Below are positions 18,335-27,007 of a stretch of 64,000 bases of DNA, piece by piece (within the stretch, counting starts at the first letter, position 1; each line of letters opens with the position of its first letter). Origin of the DNA: Paenibacillus endophyticus (GTDB lineage: Bacteria; Bacillota; Bacilli; Paenibacillales; Paenibacillaceae); the NCBI RefSeq assembly GCF_014192395.1, contig NZ_JACHXW010000002.1:62001-126000 (forward strand), in the 5' to 3' direction. Below the pieces are notes generated by a model that saw only the letters and a program-made list of their open reading frames with translations, did no database searches and was not told the DNA's origin. Position numbers and translations under genes: made by a program.

Positions 18335-18362
18335 ATTCTATTCATTCCATCTGCATTTTCAA
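18335..18362 (-). promoter_or_regulatory. Candidate sigma-A promoter of the transporter/glycosidase operon
   Basis: Minus strand TTGAAA (18362-18357), 16-bp spacer, TAGAAT (18340-18335). A short spacer and imperfect boxes fit a promoter that needs an activator; direct repeats lie 43 bp upstream. Confidence 0.5.
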
Positions 18363-18372
18363 CCTATGGCAT

Positions 18373-18403
18373 AAAAAAAGAAAACCTTCATCGAAAGTTT
18401 TCT
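18373..18403 (-). terminator. Terminator of the two-component operon
   Basis: Minus strand: AGAAAACTTT pairs with AAGGTTTTCT around CGATG, followed by seven T. It ends the response regulator message just before the transporter promoter. Confidence 0.75.
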
Positions 18404-18405
18404 TG

Positions 18406-18439
18406 AAATCATCCATACCGATCATAAAAATCGTCCAAC
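18406..18439 (+). promoter_or_regulatory. Direct repeats, candidate YesN-type operator (transporter promoter)
   Basis: AAATCATCCATA at 18406 and AAATCGTCCAAC at 18428, a 22-bp period. The same pair with the same period occurs at 21764 upstream of the kinase gene. AraC-type dimers bind direct repeats about two helix turns apart. Confidence 0.55.
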
Positions 18440-18446
18440 TCACCTA

Positions 18447-19871
18447 TCATGATTGCTTCTCACGGTACTGCGTAGGTGTTTTGCCTGTCATTTTTTTGAA
18501 TATGCGCGTGAAATAAAAATAATCATGGTAGCCGATCTTCTCGGCAATGTCTTGAATGGAGCCAGCTTCGCTATCCAGCAGCTCGCAAGCATAAGCGATT
18601 CTCAGCTTCGCCATATGTGCCGTTAACGTTTCGCCTACCTCTTTCTTGAATAATTGGCTTATATAGCTCGGGTTCATGAAAAATTGCTCCGACAAGTCTT
18701 GCAGCGAAATGTCCCTGCGGAAATTTAAAGCAACGTAGTGCAAAATGGAGTTAACCGTCGGATTTTTCGTTTCAACAGGCGATGCTCCCGTACTGGTCAA
18801 ATATTTGGTCAACAGCATTTTCAATTCGCCGAGCATGCTAGAGAGATGATCAAACGACTTAACAAGCTGCTCATAGCTGTACAGCATGCTCTCCGTCTCT
18901 CCAAGGCCAAACAAAAAGGATACGGTCATATGATAAACTTTGAGCGCGTGTTTCACCGTTAACGAGTTGTCTGTGAACAAGCCGCCGATCCTGTCCATCG
19001 CAAACATCGCCGATTCCAGATTTCTTTCTTGAATCGCATGGCTCACCTGCAAGAGCCATTCATTAAGCTCAGCGCCGCTCTCAGGCTGCACACCGCTGTT
19101 CACAGCAACAACCTCGCCGCTTACAAAATATTGATGGGCAAGAACATCCGCATTTTCGATAGCTCGCTTAATCTCTTTCAAATCATCGAACGAATCGCTC
19201 ATCCCGATACCCAATATCGATTCCGGCCTGTTCCGTTCCCATTCATTCCTCACCGCTGCTGCAAGACGTGCTTGGACCAAATAAGCGGTTTTGGCGGTAC
19301 CAATTTTCATTCGAGTCATCCCATGCGCCAACATCGGCAGCTCTTCCGGACCTACGGAAATAACAGCAAGCAGCGAGTCCCCGCCTTGCTCCAGCACGCC
19401 ATCCCTCTCTAATCTATCACGAATTAACCATTCGTTTTCCAAGCTAGGCTCGTCAATGAGATGAATGAGCGACGGCTCGAAAACTGGCTTGGCAGCACGC
19501 AATTGTTTGTTCAATCTAGCCAATACACTCGATATTTCGACCTCGTCAAAAGGCTTCAAGCAATAAGCGACCGCTCCCTGGCTGATCGCTTTTTGTGCGT
19601 AAGCAAACTCCGCATAGCCGCTTACAATGACAAATTGAACAGGAAAAGGAAACGCTCTGCCTCTTTGGATCAGCTCCAGCCCATTCATCTCCGGCATCCG
19701 TATATCGGTAAAAACAACATCCGGCTTAACTTCAGCGATCGCCTCCAAGGCAGCCATTCCGTTATAAGCTTGTCCCACCACCTCAAAACCGTAGCTGCCC
19801 CAATCCACTAAATCCTTCAAGCTTTCCACAACCCAGCTTTCATCATCGACTAGAAATACCTTATGCATCAT
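18447..19871 (-). CDS. Response regulator, receiver + AraC-type DNA-binding domain (YesN-like)
   Basis: 474 residues. Receiver domain 1-120 with phosphoacceptor D56 (VVFTDIRMPEMNG) and Lys in YCLKPFDE; a variable middle; and a C-terminal AraC double helix-turn-helix (about 370-470: DLSEQFFMNPSYISQLFKKEVGETL, IQDIAEKIGYHDYFYFTRIFKKMTGKTPTQYR). It overlaps the kinase gene by 11 bases. YesN-type regulators usually activate the neighbouring ABC sugar operon, here the LplBC/GH110/GH95 genes, and often their own promoter. The shared direct repeats at 18406 and 21764 are the probable binding sites. Confidence 0.92.
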   Translation of the reverse strand: MMHKVFLVDDESWVVESLKDLVDWGSYGFEVVGQAYNGMAALEAIAEVKPDVVFTDIRMPEMNGLELIQRGRAFPFPVQFVIVSGYAEFAYAQKAISQGAVAYCLKPFDEVEISSVLARLNKQLRAAKPVFEPSLIHLIDEPSLENEWLIRDRLERDGVLEQGGDSLLAVISVGPEELPMLAHGMTRMKIGTAKTAYLVQARLAAAVRNEWERNRPESILGIGMSDSFDDLKEIKRAIENADVLAHQYFVSGEVVAVNSGVQPESGAELNEWLLQVSHAIQERNLESAMFAMDRIGGLFTDNSLTVKHALKVYHMTVSFLFGLGETESMLYSYEQLVKSFDHLSSMLGELKMLLTKYLTSTGASPVETKNPTVNSILHYVALNFRRDISLQDLSEQFFMNPSYISQLFKKEVGETLTAHMAKLRIAYACELLDSEAGSIQDIAEKIGYHDYFYFTRIFKKMTGKTPTQYREKQS

Positions 19872-21696
19872 GCTTCTTCCTCTCTGCCATCATAAGCCGC
19901 ACCTGTGTCCCTTTGCCCTCTTCACTCTCGATTTGGATGCCGTACTCATCTCCGTAAATAAGCTTGATCCGATTATTCACATTGCCAAGTCCGATGCTTT
20001 TAACGTTTTCGTCAGCTGCCTGCGCAGAGGAACTCTCAGCCAGCATATCGCGAATTTGGCCCAATCGTTCATCCGACATGCCGACACCATTATCCGAAAT
20101 AAGAATATGGAGTGCATTTTCTATGTCCACATCCCCTTTCAGCCAAAGCTCTCCGGCCTTTAGCGTCGGTTCGAGCCCATGATAGATTGCGTTCTCTACA
20201 AGCGGCTGCAGAATCATTTTGGGAATGCGGTAAGACAATGCTTCCTCCGAAAAATCATAGCGGACAGTGAATCGATCCGCAAACCTGATTTGCTGAATTT
20301 GAATAAAAGATTCAACCATCTTGACCTCCTCACGCAGTTGAACGACTTCCGCTCCTTTGATGCTGTACCGAAATATTGCCGATAAGGATCTAGTCATGTG
20401 CTTAATTCTCGTCTGCTTCTCGACTACGGCGATACCCGTAATGACCTCTAGCGTATTGTACAAAAAATGGGGGTTGATCTGGCTTTTGAGAAAAGCAAGC
20501 TCCGCCTTTTTCTTCTCCAGCTCACTGCCGTACAAGCGGCTGTTCGTCTCCAGCAAGCGCTGGGTCAACTGTTCAATCTCATCGAGCATATGATTGAATT
20601 GCGTCGCGAGAACATTTATTTCCATATAGCCGTGCAGCGCAATTCTCTTTTGGAATTCAAACAAGGTTCCGCGCTTGACGTTTGTCATGAACAACATCAT
20701 TTTTTTGAGCGGCCGCAAAATATTGTTGATAATGAATGTGAACGGTATGGCTAGGACAAGAAGACAAACGCCCAATATCGCAAGCTCTACCTCACGGATC
20801 GACCGCAGGTCGCGCAGCAGCTCATCCTTAGGCGCTATGCTTAGAATAACCCCATCGATATCCGGCAGCGGCTCGGTCTGAATCACGTACGGCTTGTTTT
20901 TCCATTGCACGGTGTGCTGACCGCCGCTGCTACCTCGAGTAAAGAGACCCTCCGGCAGCACCGTGCCAACCTCATGCTCCGAGTTGCTCGTTATAATCCT
21001 CTGGTTGCGGTCCAACAAATAGATTTGCGTACTGGTTTTTTTCATCGCATATTCCTCATCGCCTGCAAGCGCTTTCGGACTAATGATGAAAAAGAGCGTT
21101 CCGACATTCGAATTAAATAGCTCTCCGGGCTGCATATACGTAATGGACGTCGCAAATATGAGACCCTCCGCTGACCCATAGGAGCTGCCAAAGGTTTGCA
21201 TCCCTACATAATAAGCATTAAATTTCGTTTTGGGCAGCTTGCTGACCATCGGAGCAACATAACGGTTGCCGCCATTGATATCGACCCAGCCGCCGTTATT
21301 GCCGGAGATGACGATGTCGAGCACGCCATCCTTCAGTTCCTTCTGATTCGTGATCAGCTGACTGAGCTTTTTGAACATCTCATAGCGACGCAACGCGTTT
21401 TTCTCAACAAGAAAGCTTTGCACCTCTTCATTGTAAGAGATATTTTGCATAAGCCTATAGACAACGTCTTTATTGGAAATTACGTTTTTCTGAATTTCCG
21501 TGACGGTCTGTCTCACATATTCCTCGTGGTTTTTCGTAATCATCCCTGACATCATCGAATACGTATGCAAAATAATAATCAGGATAACGATAATGGATGA
21601 CGCCGCCAATATTAACAGCTGAGAGCGAATGGATAGTTTTCTTAGAAAGGCCACAGGGCTCATCTCCATCATTTCATAGTAGCCATTGTCGATCAT
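19861..21696 (-). CDS. Sensor histidine kinase (YesM-like)
   Basis: Up to 611 residues: membrane segment 1 (about 26-48), an extracytoplasmic cache-like sensor region (about 50-300), membrane segment 2 (about 303-327), HAMP, a His_kinase domain with FLKSQINPHFLYNTLE and a C-terminal ATPase domain (NAIYHGLEP, DNGVGM, GLGNVNNR). Senses an external sugar and phosphorylates the YesN-like partner. The first in-frame ATG (21696) has no ribosome site and would lie almost at the predicted transcription start; GTG 21654, with GGAG nine bases upstream, is a better candidate, so the first 14 residues may not be translated. Confidence 0.9.
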   Translation of the reverse strand: MIDNGYYEMMEMSPVAFLRKLSIRSQLLILAASSIIVILIIILHTYSMMSGMITKNHEEYVRQTVTEIQKNVISNKDVVYRLMQNISYNEEVQSFLVEKNALRRYEMFKKLSQLITNQKELKDGVLDIVISGNNGGWVDINGGNRYVAPMVSKLPKTKFNAYYVGMQTFGSSYGSAEGLIFATSITYMQPGELFNSNVGTLFFIISPKALAGDEEYAMKKTSTQIYLLDRNQRIITSNSEHEVGTVLPEGLFTRGSSGGQHTVQWKNKPYVIQTEPLPDIDGVILSIAPKDELLRDLRSIREVELAILGVCLLVLAIPFTFIINNILRPLKKMMLFMTNVKRGTLFEFQKRIALHGYMEINVLATQFNHMLDEIEQLTQRLLETNSRLYGSELEKKKAELAFLKSQINPHFLYNTLEVITGIAVVEKQTRIKHMTRSLSAIFRYSIKGAEVVQLREEVKMVESFIQIQQIRFADRFTVRYDFSEEALSYRIPKMILQPLVENAIYHGLEPTLKAGELWLKGDVDIENALHILISDNGVGMSDERLGQIRDMLAESSSAQAADENVKSIGLGNVNNRIKLIYGDEYGIQIESEEGKGTQVRLMMAERKKHDA

Positions 21697-21704
21697 ACCG
21701 CTAA

Positions 21705-21733
21705 TTATTAACGTTAGGCCAGAACGAGGTCAA
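21705..21733 (-). promoter_or_regulatory. Sigma-A promoter of the two-component operon
   Basis: Minus strand TTGACC (21733-21728), 17-bp spacer, TAATAA (21710-21705). Predicted start near 21698. The direct repeats at 21764-21797 end about 30 bp upstream of the -35. Confidence 0.55.
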
Positions 21734-21763
21734 GCCCGTTAACAAAAATATTAAAAAGCCTAT

Positions 21764-21797
21764 AAATCGTCCATAACATTGCTAAAAATCGTCTATA
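21764..21797 (+). promoter_or_regulatory. Direct repeats, candidate YesN-type operator (kinase promoter)
   Basis: AAATCGTCCATA at 21764 and AAATCGTCTATA at 21786, a 22-bp period identical to that of the pair at 18406. Confidence 0.55.
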
Positions 21798-21805
21798 TGA
21801 ATAGC

Positions 21806-21834
21806 CAAAAGAGAGCTCGCGCCAATGAGCTCCC
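21806..21834 (-). terminator. Terminator of the polysaccharide deacetylase gene
   Basis: Minus strand: GGGAGCTC pairs with GAGCTCTC around ATTGGCGC, then TTTT. It lies 42 bases after the stop. Confidence 0.6.
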
Positions 21835-21875
21835 TGCTTTATTCCGCTTATAAACCGCGATATGTATCTGTTCAA

Positions 21876-22610
21876 TTAATAAGCCGGAACCTCGATCATC
21901 GTATTCATAAGCTCTGTTACCGTGACGAGAGCATATCCTCGCTTCGTAAGCTCATCCAGTATTTTGTCTAGCGCCATAACGGTCTGCGTCGAACCGGGTA
22001 TATAATCATGCAATAGCACGATATCCCCATTTCTCGCATGATTAATCACCTTGTTTACAATTTTGTTCACGCCGGGACTTTGCCAGTCGTTCGTATCTTG
22101 ATGCCAGGACCACATGATCGTCGTATATCCTAGGGATTTGGCTATATCAATCGAACGCTCATTATAGAAGCCTCCAGGCGGTCGAAAGAGCTGAGATTTT
22201 TTCCCGGTCAACGATACCAAAGCATTTTCAGTTTTCAAAATTTCTTCCTTCATGGTCGCCTGACTAACCGAACGCTCGAAATAAACATGATTAAACGTGT
22301 GGTTTGCTACCTCATGACCTTCTGCGATTTCCCGTTTGATGGTTTCCGGATAACGCTCCACCTTGTTGCCTAGCACAAAAAAAGTCGCCTTGGCATTGTA
22401 TTTTTTCAACAAATCCAATATCCTTTCCGTTGTAGCCGGATAAGGGCCATCGTCGAAGGTTAACGCTATTTTTTTATCCTTTGTCGGAACCTCCCAAACA
22501 ATCTCTCCCCTCTGCTCATAGAAAGCGCGGTCTTTTCCTGCAGGCATGCCGAACCCTGCTAGCAATGAAACCATGGGAAGCAATAGCAAAACACGTATCA
22601 GCACTAACAA
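21876..22610 (-). CDS. Polysaccharide deacetylase (NodB domain), secreted or membrane-bound
   Basis: 244 residues from TTG 22610, preceded by AGGAGG at a spacing of seven; the frame is open to a TTG at 22649 that overlaps a terminator. N-terminal hydrophobic segment (VLIRVLLLLPMVSLLAGFG) acts as signal or anchor. The NodB domain shows motif 1 TFDDGPYP, motif 2 HTFNH (in EVANHTFNHVYF), RPPGGFYN and DIVLLHD. Such enzymes remove acetyl groups from peptidoglycan or other N-acetylated glycans. A terminator hairpin 24 bases upstream of the ribosome site leaves no room for a promoter between them. Confidence 0.88.
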   Translation of the reverse strand: MLVLIRVLLLLPMVSLLAGFGMPAGKDRAFYEQRGEIVWEVPTKDKKIALTFDDGPYPATTERILDLLKKYNAKATFFVLGNKVERYPETIKREIAEGHEVANHTFNHVYFERSVSQATMKEEILKTENALVSLTGKKSQLFRPPGGFYNERSIDIAKSLGYTTIMWSWHQDTNDWQSPGVNKIVNKVINHARNGDIVLLHDYIPGSTQTVMALDKILDELTKRGYALVTVTELMNTMIEVPAY

Positions 22611-22646
22611 TAAATTACCTCCTAGCCATTCAACAAGCTTCACCTG

Positions 22647-22677
22647 CAAAAAAGAGCTGCTTGCTAACGGCAGCTCT
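22647..22677 (-). terminator. Terminator or attenuator between the YhcN gene and the deacetylase gene
   Basis: Minus strand: AGAGCTGC pairs with GCAGCTCT around nine bases, then six T. It follows the YhcN-like gene and sits just before the deacetylase ribosome site, so the deacetylase needs readthrough or an antitermination event. Confidence 0.75.
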
Positions 22678-22764
22678 GCAAGCGCTTGAATATTTTTCCT
22701 ATCCTTTCATACGCGTTCATATCCTGCTATTCGATTAGGAGTTGATCAAAAACAAATTCACATC

Positions 22765-23346
22765 TTATCGAACAGCAGGTGATAATTGTGCATTAATATC
22801 ACGAACGACCAAAGCTGCATGCTTTGACAGGCTCTGTATGGAAGCTCCTTTGCCGATAAGCGCGTTCAACTCGTTTATTCGTTCTCGCAAGCCCTCGTCT
22901 GCCGTTACATGAATATCGTATGCGGGATATTGCCCTTTCAAAGCAGCATACACCTGCTTCTCGATAATCGTTTTTTTGCCATTCTCGTCAAGAACAAGGG
23001 CTACGAAAGCGTCCTTTTTCAGCAGCACGACGTTTGCTTTCCCCACTCCCGTAACCTGATCGGCTCGGTGCTCCAACTGCTTGGCACTATGCTCCATACC
23101 CTCCATACCCGTTGACATGCCTGTTTCCTCTGACGAACCCATACTGAGCTTCTGATGATAATGCGAATTGTTTTTCTCCATCATCATGTCCCGGTTCGGC
23201 AAAGACTTCGCTTCGCTTTGCATCATTTCGTTTTTTTCCCTGTATTCGGCTTGATTCACGCTGCCGCTTTGTCCGCATCCCGCTAACGAACTGCCTATTG
23301 CGAGCACAATTACGGCAACAGCCGCCGTCTTAATTCCTACAAACAC
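22765..23346 (-). CDS. YhcN/YlaJ-family sporulation lipoprotein
   Basis: 193 residues; GTG 23346 follows AGGAGGTG. Signal peptide with lipobox LAGC, then a low-complexity Met/Glu/Ser-rich stretch (about 30-90) and a YhcN/YlaJ domain (VTGVGKANVVLLKKDAFVALVLD...DIHVTADEGLRERINELNALIGKG). Members are forespore lipoproteins that affect germination or outgrowth. Confidence 0.85.
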   Translation of the reverse strand: MFVGIKTAAVAVIVLAIGSSLAGCGQSGSVNQAEYREKNEMMQSEAKSLPNRDMMMEKNNSHYHQKLSMGSSEETGMSTGMEGMEHSAKQLEHRADQVTGVGKANVVLLKKDAFVALVLDENGKKTIIEKQVYAALKGQYPAYDIHVTADEGLRERINELNALIGKGASIQSLSKHAALVVRDINAQLSPAVR

Positions 23347-23405
23347 GCCAATGCACCTCCTGCTTATTGCTTATAAGATTTGCTATTGGCGTTAAATCAT
23401 ACATG

Positions 23406-23452
23406 CAAAAAAGAACAGTTGACCGCGGTACGAATCAGCGGCTAACTGTTCT
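23406..23452 (-). terminator. Terminator of the ATP-grasp/alpha-E/transglutaminase operon
   Basis: Minus strand: AGAACAGTT and AACTGTTCT arms with a further inner stem, followed by six T, 24 bases past the transglutaminase stop. Confidence 0.8.
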
Positions 23453-23475
23453 TTCTATGGCTCCTGTTCCATCCA

Positions 23476-24366
23476 TCAATCCTCTACATTTCTAACGTCA
23501 ACCGAAACATGCAGCAATTGCTCGCCCGTGCCCCGGTAAACGCCCTTGACCGGTACAATATCCTTGTAATCCCGTCCATGACCTAGCTTCACGTAGCGTT
23601 CGCCAACAGGATCGACGTTCGTTGGATCAAAGCTGCACCAGCCTAGTCCAGGCACGAAAGCTTCAACCCAAGCATGGGATGCTTGCTCAAAATCCGCACT
23701 GCCGCCCTGTAAATCACCTACAAAGTGATAGCCGCTCACATACCGAGATGGAATCAAAAAAGCACGGCAGCTAGCGATCATCAAATGCGCAAAGTCCTGG
23801 CACACACCCCTTTTACTCAGAAACATGTCCGACGCCTTTGTTTTGACGTCCGTCGCTTCAGGATCATACACGAATTCCGTTCTTATTTTGGTCGATAACG
23901 CATTGAGCCAATCCAGCACGCTGACTTTGCCATTTTCTTCGGTATCCGAAATTTCGCCGGCAAATATCTCGACCTCGCTTGTGACCGCTGTATATTCCGT
24001 TGTAAGCAGAAATTCCGTAAATCGATTGGCCGCATCCTCTGTCTGCAGCCAGCTCCAAGCTTGTTCCGGCGAGCGTTTTCTTAAGTATTGGGCTCTCTCC
24101 TCGGAGGTTGGCGCCTGCTTCGTGACAACCGTCATATTCGTTCGAATCGTTAGCTTTTTATGTGGTCCGTTCACCGAAAAAGCATGTACCCGATTGCCGA
24201 AATAGTCTTCGTAGGTAAACAGGGAGGCGTTCGGCTCTACGGAAATCGCTTGCTGGTAGCAGGATTGCCTCTCGTTCGTGCTGGGCGTAAGCCTGATTTC
24301 ATTGACACTGTCCGTTACCGCTTCTGCATACTCGTATTGCGTCACATGTGAAATACTCAGCTTCAT
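23476..24366 (-). CDS. Transglutaminase-like protein of the ATP-grasp/alpha-E operon
   Basis: 296 residues. N-terminal bacterial transglutaminase-like beta domain (LSISHVTQYEYAEAVTDSVNEIRLTP), then the papain-like transglutaminase core with Cys in KRGVCQDFAHLMIASCR, His in ASHAWVEAFVPGLGW and Asp in FDPTN, a full catalytic triad. Intracellular (no signal peptide). Its ATG overlaps the alpha-E stop as ATGA. The three genes occur together in many bacteria and have been proposed to make and process a peptide or amide-linked product; the substrate is unknown. Confidence 0.88.
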   Translation of the reverse strand: MKLSISHVTQYEYAEAVTDSVNEIRLTPSTNERQSCYQQAISVEPNASLFTYEDYFGNRVHAFSVNGPHKKLTIRTNMTVVTKQAPTSEERAQYLRKRSPEQAWSWLQTEDAANRFTEFLLTTEYTAVTSEVEIFAGEISDTEENGKVSVLDWLNALSTKIRTEFVYDPEATDVKTKASDMFLSKRGVCQDFAHLMIASCRAFLIPSRYVSGYHFVGDLQGGSADFEQASHAWVEAFVPGLGWCSFDPTNVDPVGERYVKLGHGRDYKDIVPVKGVYRGTGEQLLHVSVDVRNVED

Positions 24367-25358
24367 GCGCTTGCCTCCCCCATACGAAAAAAGGTTTTGG
24401 CGAACATCATGCCGAGCTGTTGACTGGCATCCAGCAGATGGGCGACAATCGCGCCGCTCCGATCGAGAACCATATCCTCACGCTCCAAGCATGCGAGATC
24501 CGCTTTCACCTTGCCTACTTGGCGAATCACTCGTTCATGAGCAATGCGCAGCTGTTTGTCCTGCAGCTCGATATGGCGCATATGATCATCAAGCGTGTGC
24601 AGCGCAAAATGCAGCGAACGCGGAAATGCAGCATTCAGCACAACGAATTCGACGATCGTCTCAACGGAAATGCCGTCCGCGTAATATCGTCTAAATGCCT
24701 GATAGCCGCTTACTGAGCGGAGGACCGCCTGCAGATAAGGATACGCGCTTGCGCTGTTCCATCCTTCACCGCTGGCTGCATTGCCAACCGCTTTGATGAT
24801 GCGAAGCGTATTCTCCGAGCGTTCCAAATAACGCCCGCATTCGATGAAATGCCATTCATTCTCGCGCGGCATGACGGATTGGCTTACCCCTTGAAACAAA
24901 GCGGTCCATTCTTTGATTTTACCGAAGAACAGATGCGGGGATTCCTGAAGCAGATCGTCGGGCTGTTTCTCGCGGAGCCATAAATAGAAGGCATTCGTCG
25001 CATCCCACATTTCGCTCGGCACCTTCTCGCGCAGTGTACGCAGATTGCCTCTTGCATGGCTGACGCAGGAAACGAGGGAATTGGCATTATCGCGGTCAAG
25101 CGTCGTATAAAACAATACATCGCGTTCATTATAGCTGCTGTATTGCTGCTCGTAAGTTTCTCTGCTGCCTAAGGCATCGACGATTCTTGCCCATTTCAAA
25201 TAAGGCTCAGCTGTCTCTCCGGATTGTTTGCCTTCCGCCTCCTCTGGGCTATCCTCTCCTTGGAGATGATAATGCACATCGATTAGCCTCGCATGGTTCT
25301 CAGCCCGTTCCATGTAACGGCCAATCCAAAATAATGCTTCTGCATTCCGATTCAGCAT
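24363..25358 (-). CDS. Alpha-E domain protein
   Basis: 331 residues from ATG 25358 (GGGAGGG upstream; the open frame reaches back into the ATP-grasp gene). All-helical alpha-E domain beginning LNRNAEALFWIGRYMERAENHARLIDVHYH and ending in conserved helices with RHIELQDKQLRIAHERV. No known catalytic activity; always found beside circularly permuted ATP-grasp and transglutaminase genes, with which it is probably a complex. It starts 20 bases after the ATP-grasp stop. Confidence 0.85.
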   Translation of the reverse strand: MLNRNAEALFWIGRYMERAENHARLIDVHYHLQGEDSPEEAEGKQSGETAEPYLKWARIVDALGSRETYEQQYSSYNERDVLFYTTLDRDNANSLVSCVSHARGNLRTLREKVPSEMWDATNAFYLWLREKQPDDLLQESPHLFFGKIKEWTALFQGVSQSVMPRENEWHFIECGRYLERSENTLRIIKAVGNAASGEGWNSASAYPYLQAVLRSVSGYQAFRRYYADGISVETIVEFVVLNAAFPRSLHFALHTLDDHMRHIELQDKQLRIAHERVIRQVGKVKADLACLEREDMVLDRSGAIVAHLLDASQQLGMMFAKTFFRMGEASA

Positions 25359-25377
25359 GGCATTCCCTCCCAATTCA

Positions 25378-26835
25378 TTATCGATTAAGAACCCAAGTAT
25401 CCTTGACGCCGCCGCCTTGCGATGAATTGACAACGAGAGAGCCCTCCGTCATCGCGACACGCGTTAAGCCTCCAGGGATAACGTGCGTTTCCTCACCTAT
25501 TAATGCAAATGCACGCAAGTCGATATGCCGCGGCGTCATGCCGCCATCCACCATGACCGGCGCGCGGGATAGCTTCATCGTGGTCTGCGCAATATATCGC
25601 TCTGGCTCGCGTCTAATCGCCTCCGCAAATGCTTGAATTTCCTTGGGCGAAGCGCTTGGACCGATTAGCATGCCATAACCGCCAGATAGCGAAGTCTCTT
25701 TCACGACAAGCTGCTCAAGATGCTCAAGCACATATTCACGCTCTTCCTTGCGAGAGAGAATATACGTCGGCACATTTTGCAGAATAGGCTCCTCACCTAA
25801 ATAGTAACGGATCATATCCGGCACGTAGGCGTATACCGCCTTGTCATCCGCCACTCCCGTTCCTGGTGCATTGGCAATGGCGACATTGCCTGCACGATAC
25901 GCGTTCATAAGACCCGGCACACCAAGGAAGGAGTCAGGCTGGAAGGCAAGCGGATCCAGAAAATCATCGTCGATCCGGCGGTAAATGACGTCAACCTGAC
26001 GAAGTCCGCGCAAATCACGCAAATAGATTTTATGGTCTTTGTAGACGAGGTCTCTTCCTTCAACTAGATGGATGCCCATCTGCTGCGCAAGAAAGGTATG
26101 CTCGTAATAAGCGGAATTGTAGGCGCCAGGCGTGAGCAATACGATTAAAGGATCCCTTTTGCCATTTGGAGATAATGCGCGAAGTGAGCTTAAGAAGCAG
26201 TTCAAGCTGCGGTCAATGCTTTGCACGGAGCTCGATAGATACAGATCATGGAACAGTTCATTCATTAGCGTTCTGCCTTTGAAGAGATAGGAGAACCCTG
26301 ATGGCGACCGCAAATTATCCTCCAGCACATAATAACGGCCCTTTTCATCACGAATTAAATCAATGCCCGATGCTGTAATATATACACCGCCCGGTACATG
26401 TAGACCAGCCATTTCCGGCCGGAAATACGTATTCGATACAATCATGCGCCGAGGTATAATACCGTCCGATACGATTCTTTGACCATGATACACGTCATGC
26501 AGGAATCCATTCAAGGCTCTAATCCGTTGTTTGACGCCTCGATCGACAACATCCCATTCATGCTTCGGAATAACGCGCGGGATATAGTCAAACGGTATCG
26601 TGCGCTCGAGCGGTTCATTCTGTGTCCCGCTGTACAGCGTAAACGTAATGCCCTCTTCCAGCATTCGTTGATTGATCGCTTTCTGCCTGGTTGCAAGCTC
26701 GGACGGCTTCATTCTGCCGAACAATCGGTGGACCGCGTCATAGTGGGCACGGACCGAAAAGTCCTTCTCGAACATTTCATCGTAAAAGGTTTGAGCATCG
26801 TAATATTGCGACTGCGACTGTTTGGCCGTCGACAT
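25378..26835 (-). CDS. Circularly permuted ATP-grasp type 2 protein
   Basis: 485 residues from ATG 26835, which follows GGAGGAGG; the frame opens at 26901 without a ribosome site. Family marks: IPRVIPKHEWDVVDRGVKQR, YYVLEDNLRSPSGFSYL, VDVIYRRIDDDFLDPLAF, NAPGTGVADDKAVYAYVPDMIRYYL and NSSQGGGVKDTWVL. ATP-grasp enzymes join a carboxylate to an amine or thiol through an acyl phosphate, so this is probably a peptide or amide ligase. First gene of the trio, with a strong sigma-A promoter upstream. Confidence 0.87.
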   Translation of the reverse strand: MSTAKQSQSQYYDAQTFYDEMFEKDFSVRAHYDAVHRLFGRMKPSELATRQKAINQRMLEEGITFTLYSGTQNEPLERTIPFDYIPRVIPKHEWDVVDRGVKQRIRALNGFLHDVYHGQRIVSDGIIPRRMIVSNTYFRPEMAGLHVPGGVYITASGIDLIRDEKGRYYVLEDNLRSPSGFSYLFKGRTLMNELFHDLYLSSSVQSIDRSLNCFLSSLRALSPNGKRDPLIVLLTPGAYNSAYYEHTFLAQQMGIHLVEGRDLVYKDHKIYLRDLRGLRQVDVIYRRIDDDFLDPLAFQPDSFLGVPGLMNAYRAGNVAIANAPGTGVADDKAVYAYVPDMIRYYLGEEPILQNVPTYILSRKEEREYVLEHLEQLVVKETSLSGGYGMLIGPSASPKEIQAFAEAIRREPERYIAQTTMKLSRAPVMVDGGMTPRHIDLRAFALIGEETHVIPGGLTRVAMTEGSLVVNSSQGGGVKDTWVLNR

Positions 26836-26916
26836 GACAACCGCCTCCTCCATGATGGGCGCTGCACCAATTTGGTACGAGCTGGATAAACATCCGATCA
26901 ATTATGTTATATTTGC

Positions 26917-26940
26917 GTTATAAATCTTAACATTTATAAC
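26917..26940. promoter_or_regulatory. Inverted repeat in the ATP-grasp operon leader, candidate operator
   Basis: GTTATAAAT-CTTAAC-ATTTATAAC, perfect 9-bp arms. It lies about 25 bp downstream of the -10 and 80 bp before the start codon, in the transcribed leader or as a repressor site. Confidence 0.5.
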
Positions 26941-26965
26941 CGAATCGCATCTTAATGTTAGGATA

Positions 26966-26994
26966 ATCATACTAAAATCTGAAAATTGTGTCAA
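26966..26994 (-). promoter_or_regulatory. Sigma-A promoter of the ATP-grasp/alpha-E/transglutaminase operon
   Basis: Minus strand TTGACA (26994-26989), 17-bp spacer, TATGAT (26971-26966), near consensus. Confidence 0.75.
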
Positions 26995-27007
26995 CTTATA
27001 TAACGCG

